Positions 1 to 8,156 of a stretch of 64,000 nucleotides of DNA are shown one piece after another. Below the pieces are notes generated by a model. That model made no database searches, was not told where the DNA came from, and saw only the letters and a program-made list of their open reading frames with translations. Made by a program: the position numbers and the translations under genes. The DNA is from Xanthobacter aminoxidans (GTDB lineage Bacteria > Pseudomonadota > Alphaproteobacteria > Rhizobiales > Xanthobacteraceae). Every line of letters begins with the position of its first letter. The stretch's first letter is position 1. The stretch covers positions 158,956 to 222,955 of the forward strand of contig NZ_JAMJXC010000009.1 in the NCBI RefSeq assembly GCF_023571765.1, given 5' to 3'.

Positions 1-1111
1 CCCAGATCTGGGTGATCTTGGCGTCGCGCATCAGGCGCTCCACCTCGTATTCCCGGCAGTAGCCGTAGCCGCCGAACAGCTGGACGGCCTCTTCGGTCAC
101 GCGCATGGCGACGTCCGTCGCCTTCATCTTCAGCATGGAGGATTCGATGCCGAAGTCGTCCGTGCCGCTCTCCACCATGTCCGCCACACGCCACAGCCAG
201 CTCTCGGCCAGCACGATGTCCGTGGCGAGATCGGCGAGCAGGAACTGGATGCCCTGGTTGTCGATGATGCGCCGGCCGTTCTGCCTGCGATCGTTGACGT
301 AGGCGACAGCCCGCTCGAACGCGCTCCGCGCGATGCCCAGCGCATGGGCGGCGACGCTCGGGCGCGACCGGTTGAGAGAGCCGAAAAGGATGTCGAGCCC
401 CTCACCGGGCGCGCTGATGAGGTTCGCACGGGGGACACGGCAGCCGTCAAAGGCGAGGACCGCCGTACTGGAGGCGCGGTGTCCCATCTTCTTCTCCGTG
501 CCCAGCACGGAAAGGCCGGGAGTACCCTTTTCGAGCACCAGCACAGAGATCGCCGCCTTGGGGTCCTCGATCTCGGACCACTTGCCGAACAGGAGATAGA
601 GATCCGCCACGTCGCCGTTGGTGATGAAGCACTTGCCGCCGTCGACGATGATGTCGTCCCCATCGGGGGTGAAGCGGGTTTTCATGCCCGTGGCGTCGGA
701 CCCCGCGCCGGGCTCGGTGATGGCGAGTGCCGCGAGGCCGCCATCCGCGATGCGCGGCAGGAGACGCGCCTTCTGTTCCTCGCTGGCGAAGGCCACCACC
801 GGCTTGATGGCGTGGAAGTTGGTCGCCCAGATGATGCCGGTGGACGCGCAGGCGCGGCTGATCTCCCGGACGCAGGCCAGATAGGCGCGATAGCTCAGCT
901 CGGCGCCGCCATAGGCCTCCGGAATGAACATGGCATTGAGGCCGAGGGCGTTGATCGCCTGCACGTTTTCCCAGGGAAACGCGCTGGTTTCGTCGTAATG
1001 CGAAGCCTTCGGTGCGAACTGGTCCCGCGCGAGCGTGCAGACGCTGTCGAATAGCATGCGTTCGCTCTCGCTGAGGTCCAGCTGAGCATCGAGCCTGTCC
1101 AGTATGGTCAT
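1..1111 (-). CDS. Acyl-CoA dehydrogenase, 3' end cut by window edge
   Basis: FAD-dependent alpha,beta-dehydrogenation of an acyl-CoA thioester. About 370 codons are visible; the product reads M-T-I-L-D-R-L at the start and stops at the edge within R-D-A-K-I-T-Q-I-W, so only the last 15-20 residues of a normal ~385-residue protein are missing. Visible family features are the flavin/substrate segment ITEPGAGSDATG and the C-terminal Q-L-F-G-G-Y-G-Y signature. The E-G-T-x-E-I segment that usually carries the catalytic Glu lies off the edge, so the subtype cannot be assigned. The start ATG (complement 1109-1111) has a good AAGGAG ribosome site inside the end of the upstream CoA-transferase gene, 5 nt away, so the two are one transcription unit. 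Substrate unknown. Confidence 0.93.
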   Translation of the reverse strand, partial: MTILDRLDAQLDLSESERMLFDSVCTLARDQFAPKASHYDETSAFPWENVQAINALGLNAMFIPEAYGGAELSYRAYLACVREISRACASTGIIWATNFHAIKPVVAFASEEQKARLLPRIADGGLAALAITEPGAGSDATGMKTRFTPDGDDIIVDGGKCFITNGDVADLYLLFGKWSEIEDPKAAISVLVLEKGTPGLSVLGTEKKMGHRASSTAVLAFDGCRVPRANLISAPGEGLDILFGSLNRSRPSVAAHALGIARSAFERAVAYVNDRRQNGRRIIDNQGIQFLLADLATDIVLAESWLWRVADMVESGTDDFGIESSMLKMKATDVAMRVTEEAVQLFGGYGYCREYEVERLMRDAKITQIW

Positions 1112-1116
1112 GGGGG

Positions 1117-2346
1117 TCAGATCACTCCTTGGCGACTCAGGCGATCGATTTCTGTGGCATCGAGTCCGATCCAGCAGGCGAGCACGTCGCGCGTATCGGC
1201 GCCCAGCGCCGGCGGGGCGCGGCGTGGCCCGCAGGTGGACCCGTCGATGCCGATGCCGAGGCCGACCTGGGGAATGGTGCGGCCGTTGTCCTCCATCCGG
1301 TAGAGGAAGCCGCGAGCCTGAAGTTCCGGGTCTTCCACCATCTGGTCGATCCGGTTGATGGGGCCGCAGGGGATGCCGGCGGCATCGAAGAGGTCCAGCC
1401 AGTGGGCGCGCGGCTTCGTGAGAAGGCGCGCCTGGATCTGCGCCACGATCTCCGCCCGCGACGCATGGCGGTCGGCGTTGCTCCCGAAACGCGGATCGGC
1501 GCCGAAGGCCGGGTCGCCGATCGCCTCCCAGAAGCGGCGCCACAAGCCGTCATTGCCGAGGCCGAGGGTGATCGGATCGTCGGCCGTGTCGAACGCCTGG
1601 TAGATGGCGATGACGCTGTCCTTGCCGCCGGAGCGGCGGGGCACCTCGCCGGAGCCGAGATAGGTGACCACACGGGGGGTGAGAAAGCGGGTCATGCTCT
1701 CGAACATGGAGACGTCGATGGTGTGGCCCCGTGCGTTCTTCGCGCGGTCGTACAGGGCGGCGAGCGTGCCGATGACGGCATCCATGCCCGAGAGAAGATC
1801 GGCCGCAGGGGTGCCCACCTTCTGCGGCGGGCTGTCCGGCTCGCCGGTGAGGTCCATGACCCCGCTGAAGCCTTCCGCCACGATATCGTAGGAGGTCTTG
1901 TCGGCCCGCACGCCATCGAGGCCAAAGCCGGTGATGGAGACGAACACGAGGTTCGGGTTGAGGGCGCGCAGCGTCTCCCGGTCCACTTTCAGCTTTTTCT
2001 GAACCCGCGGAACGAGGTTGAGCACCACCACGTCGCTGACCGCCACGAGGCGGTGCAGCACCGCGAGGCCCTCCGGCTGGGCATAGTCCAGCGTCACGCT
2101 CGCCTTGTTGCGGTTCACGCTCAGGTACCAGAGCGACTCGCCGTCGAGGAAAGGCGGTCCCCACGCCCGGGAGTCGTCGCCGCGCCCCGGTCGCTCGATC
2201 TTCGTGATCTCCGCGCCGAGATCGGCGAGCAGCATGGTGGCATAGGGGGCGGCGATGGAGGTGGTGAGGTCAAGCACTCTGACGCCGGCGAGCAGCGTGC
2301 AGGGCGGTGCGTCAGGTGCTGGGGGAAGGCGATGCAGCGGCAGCAT
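1117..2346 (-). CDS. CaiB/BaiF family (class III) CoA-transferase
   Basis: 409 residues, full length for the family. Probably moves CoA between an acyl-CoA donor and a free acid, activating the substrate of the pathway without ATP. The N-terminal segment G-V-R-V-L-D-L-T and the A-D-L-G-A-E-I-T-K-I-E-R-P-G motif (41-54) are typical. Asp183 in T-P-A-A-D-L-L-S-G aligns with the Asp that carries the acyl anhydride in formyl-CoA transferase. The racemase His is absent (Y153-D154 where racemases have His-Asp), which favours transferase over racemase. It is the first gene of a minus-strand unit with the acyl-CoA dehydrogenase and is divergent from the hydroxyacyl-CoA dehydrogenase gene across a 260-bp control region. 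Confidence 0.9.
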   Translation of the reverse strand: MLPLHRLPPAPDAPPCTLLAGVRVLDLTTSIAAPYATMLLADLGAEITKIERPGRGDDSRAWGPPFLDGESLWYLSVNRNKASVTLDYAQPEGLAVLHRLVAVSDVVVLNLVPRVQKKLKVDRETLRALNPNLVFVSITGFGLDGVRADKTSYDIVAEGFSGVMDLTGEPDSPPQKVGTPAADLLSGMDAVIGTLAALYDRAKNARGHTIDVSMFESMTRFLTPRVVTYLGSGEVPRRSGGKDSVIAIYQAFDTADDPITLGLGNDGLWRRFWEAIGDPAFGADPRFGSNADRHASRAEIVAQIQARLLTKPRAHWLDLFDAAGIPCGPINRIDQMVEDPELQARGFLYRMEDNGRTIPQVGLGIGIDGSTCGPRRAPPALGADTRDVLACWIGLDATEIDRLSRQGVI

Positions 2347-2576
2347 GGAGCGTCCGTCATAAAATAATTACTTGTTCAATCATTTTTGACTGAAGGCGCT
2401 TGGCGCTGTCAATAGCGGAACACGCGCGCCTCCCCTTTCGAGACCGGCCCGGTGGTGCGCCAGATCACGCATTCGCAAAGGCTACGGCGAACTATAACGC
2501 CGATCTACGAAATGCCCGGTTTGGACGGAAGCCTGCGGTCAGGTCTTGACGAAGATTGGAGGGGTGCGATAAAAAC

Positions 2577-2590
2577 TGAATATAAATTCA
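2577..2590. promoter_or_regulatory. Candidate operator palindrome in divergent promoter region
   Basis: Perfect inverted repeat TGAAT-ATAA-ATTCA in an AT-rich stretch (about 2569-2595) that stands out from GC-rich surroundings. It sits just upstream of the AAGG ribosome site of the dehydrogenase gene starting at 2607. The 260-bp gap 2347-2606 must hold both divergent promoters; a second AT-rich stretch lies at 2360-2390 next to the CoA-transferase start. Operator function is inference; no regulator gene is adjacent. Confidence 0.35.
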
Positions 2591-2606
2591 AAAAAGGCAG
2601 TTGCAG

Positions 2607-3485
2607 ATGGCCTGGGAGTGGAACGCCGCCGCGGTCGCCGGTGCGGGGACGATGGGTGCCGGCATCGCGATCACCATTGCGCGCTCGGGGCTGAACACCC
2701 TCGTGTTCGACGAGAGCCCTGATGCCCTCGACCGCGCAAAGCGGCAGGTGGAGGCGTTTTTCGAAGGCTCGGTGCGCAAGGGCAAGCTCGATGCCGCGGC
2801 CGCGGCGGCGGCGACCGCGCGCCTGTCCTACGTCAAGGACGTCTCAGCCCTCGCCGAGGCGGACGTGGTCGTCGAGGCGATCTACGAGGAACTGGCAGCC
2901 AAGCAGCGGCTGCTGTCGACCCTGAATGCGGTGTGCCGGGATGACACCCTTTTTCTCACCAACACCTCGACGCTTTCCATCACCGAGCTCGCGGCGGGTT
3001 CGGGGCGGCCGGATCGGGTGGTCGGAGCGCACTATTGCCTCCCGGCGCAACTGATGCGGCTGGTGGAGATGTCAAAGGCGATCCAGACCTCGGCGGCGAG
3101 CTGGGATCAAGCCTGGGCCTTCCAGCGTGCCACCGGCCAGCATCCTGTCGAGACCAAGGACCGGCCGGGCTTCGTGCTCAATTTCTTTTGCGTGCCCTAC
3201 CACAACGACGTGATCCGCATGGTGGAGGCCGGGGTCGCCGAGCCCGCCGACATCGACAAGGCGGTGAAGGCGGCCATGGGCTTCGCCATGGGGCCGTGCG
3301 AGCTGATCGACCTCATCGGGCTGGACACGCAGCTGCGCGCCTCGGAGGCGTTCTTCTCGGTCACCAACAATCCGCGGACGTTTCCCCCTCCGCTGCTGCG
3401 CCGGATGGTGGCGGCCGGGCAGCTCGGCCGCAAAACCCGGCGCGGGTTCTTTGATTACGGTTCCGACGCCCTGTTCGGCGCCTGA
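2607..3485 (+). CDS. 3-hydroxyacyl-CoA dehydrogenase, NAD-binding plus first C-terminal domain
   Basis: 292 residues from the ATG at 2607, preceded by AAGG at about -10 (a TTG at 2601 is a less likely start). Oxidises 3-hydroxyacyl-CoA to 3-oxoacyl-CoA with NAD+. The Rossmann motif G-A-G-T-M-G is near residues 12-17, followed by the acidic ribose-binding residue in V-F-D-E. Catalytic-type elements are T-N-T-S-T-L, the His in G-A-H-Y-C-L-P, the Glu in R-L-V-E-M and the Asn in D-R-P-G-F-V-L-N. The C-terminal 3HCDH domain begins at about residue 180. The short downstream gene at 3540 looks like the missing second C-terminal domain of a PaaH-type long dehydrogenase, so the pair may be a naturally split enzyme. 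First gene of a plus-strand operon. Confidence 0.9.
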   Translation: MAWEWNAAAVAGAGTMGAGIAITIARSGLNTLVFDESPDALDRAKRQVEAFFEGSVRKGKLDAAAAAAATARLSYVKDVSALAEADVVVEAIYEELAAKQRLLSTLNAVCRDDTLFLTNTSTLSITELAAGSGRPDRVVGAHYCLPAQLMRLVEMSKAIQTSAASWDQAWAFQRATGQHPVETKDRPGFVLNFFCVPYHNDVIRMVEAGVAEPADIDKAVKAAMGFAMGPCELIDLIGLDTQLRASEAFFSVTNNPRTFPPPLLRRMVAAGQLGRKTRRGFFDYGSDALFGA

Positions 3486-3539
3486 GACGAGAAAAACCAA
3501 GCGCTGGCGCCGGATGGGCAGCCGCGAACGTGGGGAGGT

Positions 3540-4229
3540 ATGATGCCGGACCTGAGCTATTCGATCGCGCGGACAGGCGAAAGTCGTGCATTTCCAGGCA
3601 CACACGCTTTCATCGATGGTGCCACCGCCGAAGGTGCGGTGCTTGTGCTGCTCGGCCCCGCGATGGCCCCGCGCTGCGTCGCGCCGGAGCGGACGGCGGT
3701 GCTGGTGGAGCTTAGTACGGAATGCCTGGCGGCTTATGAGCGCGAGGAGGATCCGCCGGCGTCGTCGAACCTGGTCGGCTTCGCGCGCTGGCGGCTCGGA
3801 GCCAATCCTCCATCGGATCTGATCGAACTGGTGGCCGGCCGCACCACGCGCCCGAATGCGCTCGATGCCGCCCAGGCCGTCTTCGAAGCGGCGGGCTTCA
3901 CCGTCAGCCGATGCGCGGACCGCGCCGGCCGCATCGTCGACCGCCTCCTGCGACCGCAGTTCAACCTCGCCCTCACGGCCCTCGACGACGGCCTTGCGAC
4001 GGCCGAGGACATGGATCTGTGCCTCAAGCTGGGGCTTGGATATCGGCAGGGCCTGCTCGCGCCGCTCCTCGGCTCCGGGCTCGCCGACCACTACGACGTG
4101 ACGCGGGCGCTGTTCGAGGTGTACGGGCAGGCGCAGTACGCCCCGCCGCGTCTGGCGGTCGTGGCGCGCCAGAAGGCGGACAAGGCTGAACCCTCCCATG
4201 CCTCCCTATTGCGGGAGGCCGGGGAATGA
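3540..4229 (+). CDS. Stand-alone 3-hydroxyacyl-CoA dehydrogenase C-terminal domain protein
   Basis: 229 residues starting at ATG-ATG just after a GGGGAGG ribosome site; the second ATG (3543) is equally possible. It lacks any G-x-G-x-x-G motif and cannot bind NAD by itself. Residues ~125-205 (G-R-I-V-D-R-L-L-R-P through D-L-C-L-K-L-G-L-G-Y and L-A-D-H-Y-D-V) are a recognisable 3HCDH C-terminal domain; the first ~120 residues resemble the linker found in the ~500-residue PaaH-type enzymes. Together with the preceding 292-residue gene the domain order matches such an enzyme, suggesting a two-subunit dehydrogenase. Its stop overlaps the ligase start (ATGA), so it is translated in the same operon. 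Confidence 0.75.
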   Translation: MMPDLSYSIARTGESRAFPGTHAFIDGATAEGAVLVLLGPAMAPRCVAPERTAVLVELSTECLAAYEREEDPPASSNLVGFARWRLGANPPSDLIELVAGRTTRPNALDAAQAVFEAAGFTVSRCADRAGRIVDRLLRPQFNLALTALDDGLATAEDMDLCLKLGLGYRQGLLAPLLGSGLADHYDVTRALFEVYGQAQYAPPRLAVVARQKADKAEPSHASLLREAGE

Positions 4230-5848
4230 GCATCTACGACGACCTGCCTCTGGACCGGGTGTGCCATGCGCCTCTCACGCCCCTGCGCTTCCTCGATCGG
4301 GCGGAGAAGTACTTCTCCGACCGAACCAGCGTTGTCAGCGGCGAAATCGCGCTGACGTGGCGGGAGACCGCCGCGCGATGCCGGCGGCTGGCCTCGGCGC
4401 TGGCGCGACGCGGCGTCGGTCCCGGCGACACGGTGTCGGTACTGGCGCCCAACGGCTTGGCCATCTACGAGGCGCACTTCGGCGTGCCCATGACGGGGGC
4501 CGTGCTCAATGCCGTCAACACGCGCCTCGAGCCCGAGACTGTCGCCTACATCCTCGCCCATTGCGAAGCCAAGGTGCTTCTCGTCGATACCGAATTCTCT
4601 GAGCTTGCCCGACAGGCCCTCGCCACGCTCGCGCAGCCGCCTCTGGTCGTCGACATCGCCGACCCCGGCGGTCCCGGAGGCGCGCGGATCGGCTCGATCG
4701 AGTACGAGGACTTGCTGGCGGAGGGCGACCCCGCCTTCCGCTCGGCCCAGCCGTCGAGCGAGCTGCAACCCATCACGCTCGGCTATACGTCCGGCACCAC
4801 CGGAAAGCCGAAGGGCGTGGTCTATGACCACCGCAATGCCTTCGTCGAATCCCTCGGCAACATGCTCGCCCTCGGCGTCAGCGGGCGTCCCCGGCTGGTC
4901 TGGGTGGTCCCCATCTTCCACGCAAACGGCTGGTGCTATCTGTGGCCCATGGCTGGGGTGGGCGCCACCAACATTCTGGTTCGCAAACCCTCCGGCGGCG
5001 CGATCCTCGGACTGATCGCCCGCCACGGTGCCACCCATGTCTTCGGCGCGCCGGTCATCGCGCAGATGATCGCCCAGGTTCCGGCGGCGGAACGGCCCGT
5101 CCTGTCGCACAAGGTGCGCATGCTCACGGCGGGCGCTCCACCGACCACGGCGCAGTTCCTCGCTTTGGAGCAGATGGGGATCGATCTCGATCAAGGCTAC
5201 GGCCTGTCCGAAGTATGGGGACCAGCCATTTTCCGCGAGCCGCAGGAGGAATGGGCTGCCATGGCGCCTGCCGAGCGGGCGGCATTGAAGGTGCGGCAGG
5301 GCATTCCCAACCTTGTTCTGGACAGCGCCATCGTGGCCGATCCGCTGACCCTGGAGCCGGTTCCGCGCGATGGCACCACGCTGGGCGAGGTGATGTTCCG
5401 CGGCAATGTGGTGATGCGCGGCTATCTCAAGAATCGGGAAGCGACCCGCGAGGCCTTCGCCGGCGGTTACTTCCATTCCGGCGACCTCGCGGTCTGGCAC
5501 CAAGATGGTGCGATCGAGCTGAAGGACCGGTCCAAGGACATCATCATCTCGGGCGGCGAGAACATCTCGTCCATCGAGATCGAGAATGCCATCTGCGCCC
5601 ATCCCCATGTGCTCAGCGCCGCCGTTGTCGGGGTTCCGAGTGCACGGTGGGGCGAAAGTCCGTTCGCATTCGTGGAGGTCAGGGACGGTGTGGCGCTCGA
5701 TGCTGCGGAACTTGAGGCGCACTGCCGGGCTCGGCTCTCCAGCTTCAAGGTTCCCTGCGGCTTCGCGTTCGGGCCGATCCCCAAGACGGCGACGGGAAAG
5801 GTTCAGAAATTCCTGCTGAGGCAGCAGGCACGGGAGAATGCGGCATGA
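4226..5848 (+). CDS. AMP-forming acyl-CoA synthetase (ANL superfamily)
   Basis: 540 residues. Adenylates a carboxylic acid with ATP and transfers it to CoA. The P-loop Y-T-S-G-T-T-G-K-P-K-G is at 187-197, the hinge/A8 region K-D-I-I-I-S-G-G-E-N at about 433-442, and the C-terminal catalytic Lys is in P-K-T-A-T-G-K near residue 525. Length and the W-V-V-P-I-F-H-A-N-G-W segment are like medium-chain/aryl acyl-CoA synthetases of the DM-chain type. It overlaps both neighbours by 4 nt, so it is co-translated with the dehydrogenase fragment and an SDR. Likely the entry step for the acid this operon degrades; chain length is not determinable. Confidence 0.92.
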   Translation: MSIYDDLPLDRVCHAPLTPLRFLDRAEKYFSDRTSVVSGEIALTWRETAARCRRLASALARRGVGPGDTVSVLAPNGLAIYEAHFGVPMTGAVLNAVNTRLEPETVAYILAHCEAKVLLVDTEFSELARQALATLAQPPLVVDIADPGGPGGARIGSIEYEDLLAEGDPAFRSAQPSSELQPITLGYTSGTTGKPKGVVYDHRNAFVESLGNMLALGVSGRPRLVWVVPIFHANGWCYLWPMAGVGATNILVRKPSGGAILGLIARHGATHVFGAPVIAQMIAQVPAAERPVLSHKVRMLTAGAPPTTAQFLALEQMGIDLDQGYGLSEVWGPAIFREPQEEWAAMAPAERAALKVRQGIPNLVLDSAIVADPLTLEPVPRDGTTLGEVMFRGNVVMRGYLKNREATREAFAGGYFHSGDLAVWHQDGAIELKDRSKDIIISGGENISSIEIENAICAHPHVLSAAVVGVPSARWGESPFAFVEVRDGVALDAAELEAHCRARLSSFKVPCGFAFGPIPKTATGKVQKFLLRQQARENAA

Positions 5849-6609
5849 GCGACGCGCGGGAGCTGGCGGGCAAGACGGTTCTTGTCACAGGGGCATCCTC
5901 CGGGCTCGGACGGCATTTCGCGCTGATGCTGGCGCGCAAGGGCGCGCGCGTCGCCGCCGCGGCTCGGCGCACCAGCCTCCTTGAAGATCTCGCGCGCGAA
6001 GCGGACGCGCTGGGCTGCACCGTCGTGCCGGTCGCCATGGACGTGGCGTCCGTCGACGCCATCAAGGCCGGCGTCGCCGAGGTGGAGGCGGCGCTGGGGC
6101 CGATCCATATCCTCGTCAACAATGCGGGCATCGCGGTGCAGGCCAAGGCGCTTTCCACCACCGAGGCGGAATTCGATCGGGTGTTCTCCACCAACGTTCG
6201 TGGCGCCTTCTTCGTGGCTCAGGTCTGCGGCCAGCGGATGATCGAGGGGGGCATCGCCGGCCGCATCGTCAACATCGCGTCCGTGGCGGGGCTCGTGCCC
6301 ATGCCGCAACTCGGCGTCTACGGCATGTCCAAGGCGGCGGTGGTGCAGATGACGCGGGCGCTGGCCATCGAGTGGGCGCGTCACGGCATCTCCGTCAACG
6401 CCATCTGCCCCGGCTATGTCGCCACCGCCCTCAATGCCGCGTTCTTCGGTTCCGAGGCCGGGCAGAAGATCACGGCGGCCCTGCCGAAGCGCCGGATCGC
6501 GCAGCCGCATGATCTCGACGGAACCCTGCTGCTGCTCGCCTCGCCCGAAGCCGGCGCCGTCATCAACGGCGCCATCATCTCCGTAGACGACGGATACATG
6601 CATTCATGA
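5845..6609 (+). CDS. Short-chain dehydrogenase/reductase
   Basis: 254 residues, classical SDR. Cofactor motif T-G-A-S-S-G-L-G at 15-22, N-N-A-G near residue 92, catalytic Ser in the I-A-S-V-A-G segment and Y-x-x-x-K in Y-G-M-S-K-A. The C-terminal I-S-V-D-D-G-Y is the usual substrate-loop end. The context (ligase upstream, thiolase downstream, 4-nt overlaps on both sides) suggests oxidation or reduction of a hydroxy/keto acyl-CoA or ring alcohol. Specificity for NAD or NADP is not clear: A-A-A-R-R after beta-2 has basic residues, which favours NADP. Confidence 0.9.
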   Translation: MSDARELAGKTVLVTGASSGLGRHFALMLARKGARVAAAARRTSLLEDLAREADALGCTVVPVAMDVASVDAIKAGVAEVEAALGPIHILVNNAGIAVQAKALSTTEAEFDRVFSTNVRGAFFVAQVCGQRMIEGGIAGRIVNIASVAGLVPMPQLGVYGMSKAAVVQMTRALAIEWARHGISVNAICPGYVATALNAAFFGSEAGQKITAALPKRRIAQPHDLDGTLLLLASPEAGAVINGAIISVDDGYMHS

Positions 6610-7016
6610 CGGCCACGCGCAATCTCAGGGACGACCTGTTCGTCGCCGGCCCGCCGCCGCGCCTTCTCGGCAGCCGCTGCCGCGAGACGGGGGAGCTGTT
6701 CTACCCGGTGCAGGTGATGAACCCGGTGACCCATCGGGCCGGGACCATGGAAACGTGCGAGCTGGAGGGGACCGGGCGGCTCCTCAACTTCACCCGCATC
6801 CACCGCGGCATGCCCGGCTACGACTCTCCCCTCGTTCTGGGGATCGTGGAGCTGGACGCTGGCCCGACATTGACGGCCCAGATCGCCGACTGGGCCGGAA
6901 CCGACCTGCACATCGGCCAGCGGCTGGATCTCGTCATCGGCACCATTCGCACCGATCCCGACGGCACGCGAGTTCTCGGACCGAAATTCCGCCCGATCAA
7001 GGATGAGAACCTATGA
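6606..7016 (+). CDS. DUF35 OB-fold protein with degenerate zinc ribbon
   Basis: 136 residues. DUF35 proteins pair with SCP2-type thiolases or with hydratases and bind acyl-CoA; in steroid side-chain degradation the ChsH2/Ltp2 type is a required partner. The OB-fold is visible from E-T-C-E-L-E-G-T-G-R-L through the C-terminal G-P-K-F-R-P. The N-terminal rubredoxin-like ribbon normally has four Cys; here the region reads S-R-C-R-E-T-G-E-L-F-Y-P and then M-N-P where the second Cys pair is expected, so zinc is probably not bound. It overlaps the following thiolase gene (ATGA), strong evidence for a complex. Compare the intact-ribbon paralogue at 19478. Confidence 0.8.
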   Translation: MTATRNLRDDLFVAGPPPRLLGSRCRETGELFYPVQVMNPVTHRAGTMETCELEGTGRLLNFTRIHRGMPGYDSPLVLGIVELDAGPTLTAQIADWAGTDLHIGQRLDLVIGTIRTDPDGTRVLGPKFRPIKDENL

Positions 7017-8152
7017 GTGCGGTCCATGTGATTGGCGCCGGGATGACGCAGTTCAAGCCGCATCCCACGGTCGAGGTCCACGAACTGGCGCGGCAGGCCG
7101 CCTGGGCGGCCATCGAGAGTTCGGGCGTGCGCCCGGAGGATATCGAACTGGCCTATGCCGGCCACGCCTATCAGGGGCAGTGTTTCGGCCAGAAGGTGCT
7201 GCTGAAGATCGGCATGACCGGCATGCCGGTGGTGAATTGCGAGAACGCCTGCGCGAGCGGCGCATCGGCGGTCTGGGGCGTCGTCAACGCCATCAAGGCT
7301 GGTCAGGCGGATATCGGCATCGCCATCGGTGCAGAAAAGCTCGCCTCGGCCAAAGGGGGCTTCACCCCGCTCGTTGCCGATGATCTCGAAAGCAGCATGG
7401 GCCGGGTCATGCCCTCCGTCTTCTCCATGATGGCGCGCAAGCACATGGACCGCTATGGCACCACGCTGGATCAGCTGGCCCGCATCGCGGTGAAGAACCG
7501 GCGCGGCGGGGTGCGCAATCCCTATTCCCCGTGGCGCGACGAGATCACGGTCGAGGACGTGCTTGCCGCGCCCATGATCGCCGAGCCCTTGACCCGCCTG
7601 TCCTGCTGCCCGGTGTCGGATGGCGCCGCCGCGGTCATCCTCGCGTCCGATCGGGTGGCGCGGCGTTACACCGCGCGGCCGGTGGAAGTCCGCGCCGCCA
7701 TTCTCGCGTCCGGCATCCGCAACGGCGTCGGCATGGCGGACGACCATTCCGAGATGACCATCCGCGCGGCCCGCCGGGCCTATGAAGTCGCCGGGATCGG
7801 TCCGGAGGACGTGGACCTGTGCGAGCTGCATGATCCCTTCACCATCGCCGAGCTTGTGCACTACGAGGACCTCGGTTTCTGTGCGCCGGGGGAGGGAGGG
7901 CGCGGCGTCGACGAAGGATGGTTCGACATCGGCGGGCGCGTCGCGGTGTCGCCCTCGGGCGGCCTGCTCGCCCGCGGTCATCCCCTGGGCGCGACCGGGG
8001 TCGCGCAGATCGCGGAAATGTTCTGGCAACTGCGCGGAGAAGCCGGCGAGCGGCAGGTGCCGGGCGCGCGGGTGGGTCTCGCGCACACGGTCGGCGGAGG
8101 CGTCACCCAGATCGAGGCGGGCGCCACTTCGGTTCATATTCTGGTGGGATGA
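7013..8152 (+). CDS. SCP2-type thiolase / lipid-transfer-like acetyl-CoA acyltransferase
   Basis: 379 residues. Thiolase fold with the nucleophilic Cys80 in N-A-C-A-S-G and His323 in A-R-G-H-P-L-G-A-T-G. The H-D-P-F-T-I-A-E segment is typical of the SCP2/Ltp branch. The second catalytic Cys of biosynthetic thiolases is replaced (A-H-T-V-G-G-G), as usual in this branch. Members either cleave 3-oxoacyl-CoA with CoA or, when paired with a DUF35 protein, act as retro-aldolases on branched acyl-CoAs. The immediately preceding overlapping DUF35 gene supports such a pair. Starts at an ATGA overlap. Confidence 0.88.
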   Translation: MSAVHVIGAGMTQFKPHPTVEVHELARQAAWAAIESSGVRPEDIELAYAGHAYQGQCFGQKVLLKIGMTGMPVVNCENACASGASAVWGVVNAIKAGQADIGIAIGAEKLASAKGGFTPLVADDLESSMGRVMPSVFSMMARKHMDRYGTTLDQLARIAVKNRRGGVRNPYSPWRDEITVEDVLAAPMIAEPLTRLSCCPVSDGAAAVILASDRVARRYTARPVEVRAAILASGIRNGVGMADDHSEMTIRAARRAYEVAGIGPEDVDLCELHDPFTIAELVHYEDLGFCAPGEGGRGVDEGWFDIGGRVAVSPSGGLLARGHPLGATGVAQIAEMFWQLRGEAGERQVPGARVGLAHTVGGGVTQIEAGATSVHILVG

Positions 8153-8156
8153 CGCG

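Noticed and set aside
1117..2346. Racemase assignment for the first CaiB/BaiF protein
   Set aside because: The catalytic His of racemases is replaced (Tyr-Asp), so CoA-transferase is the better call.
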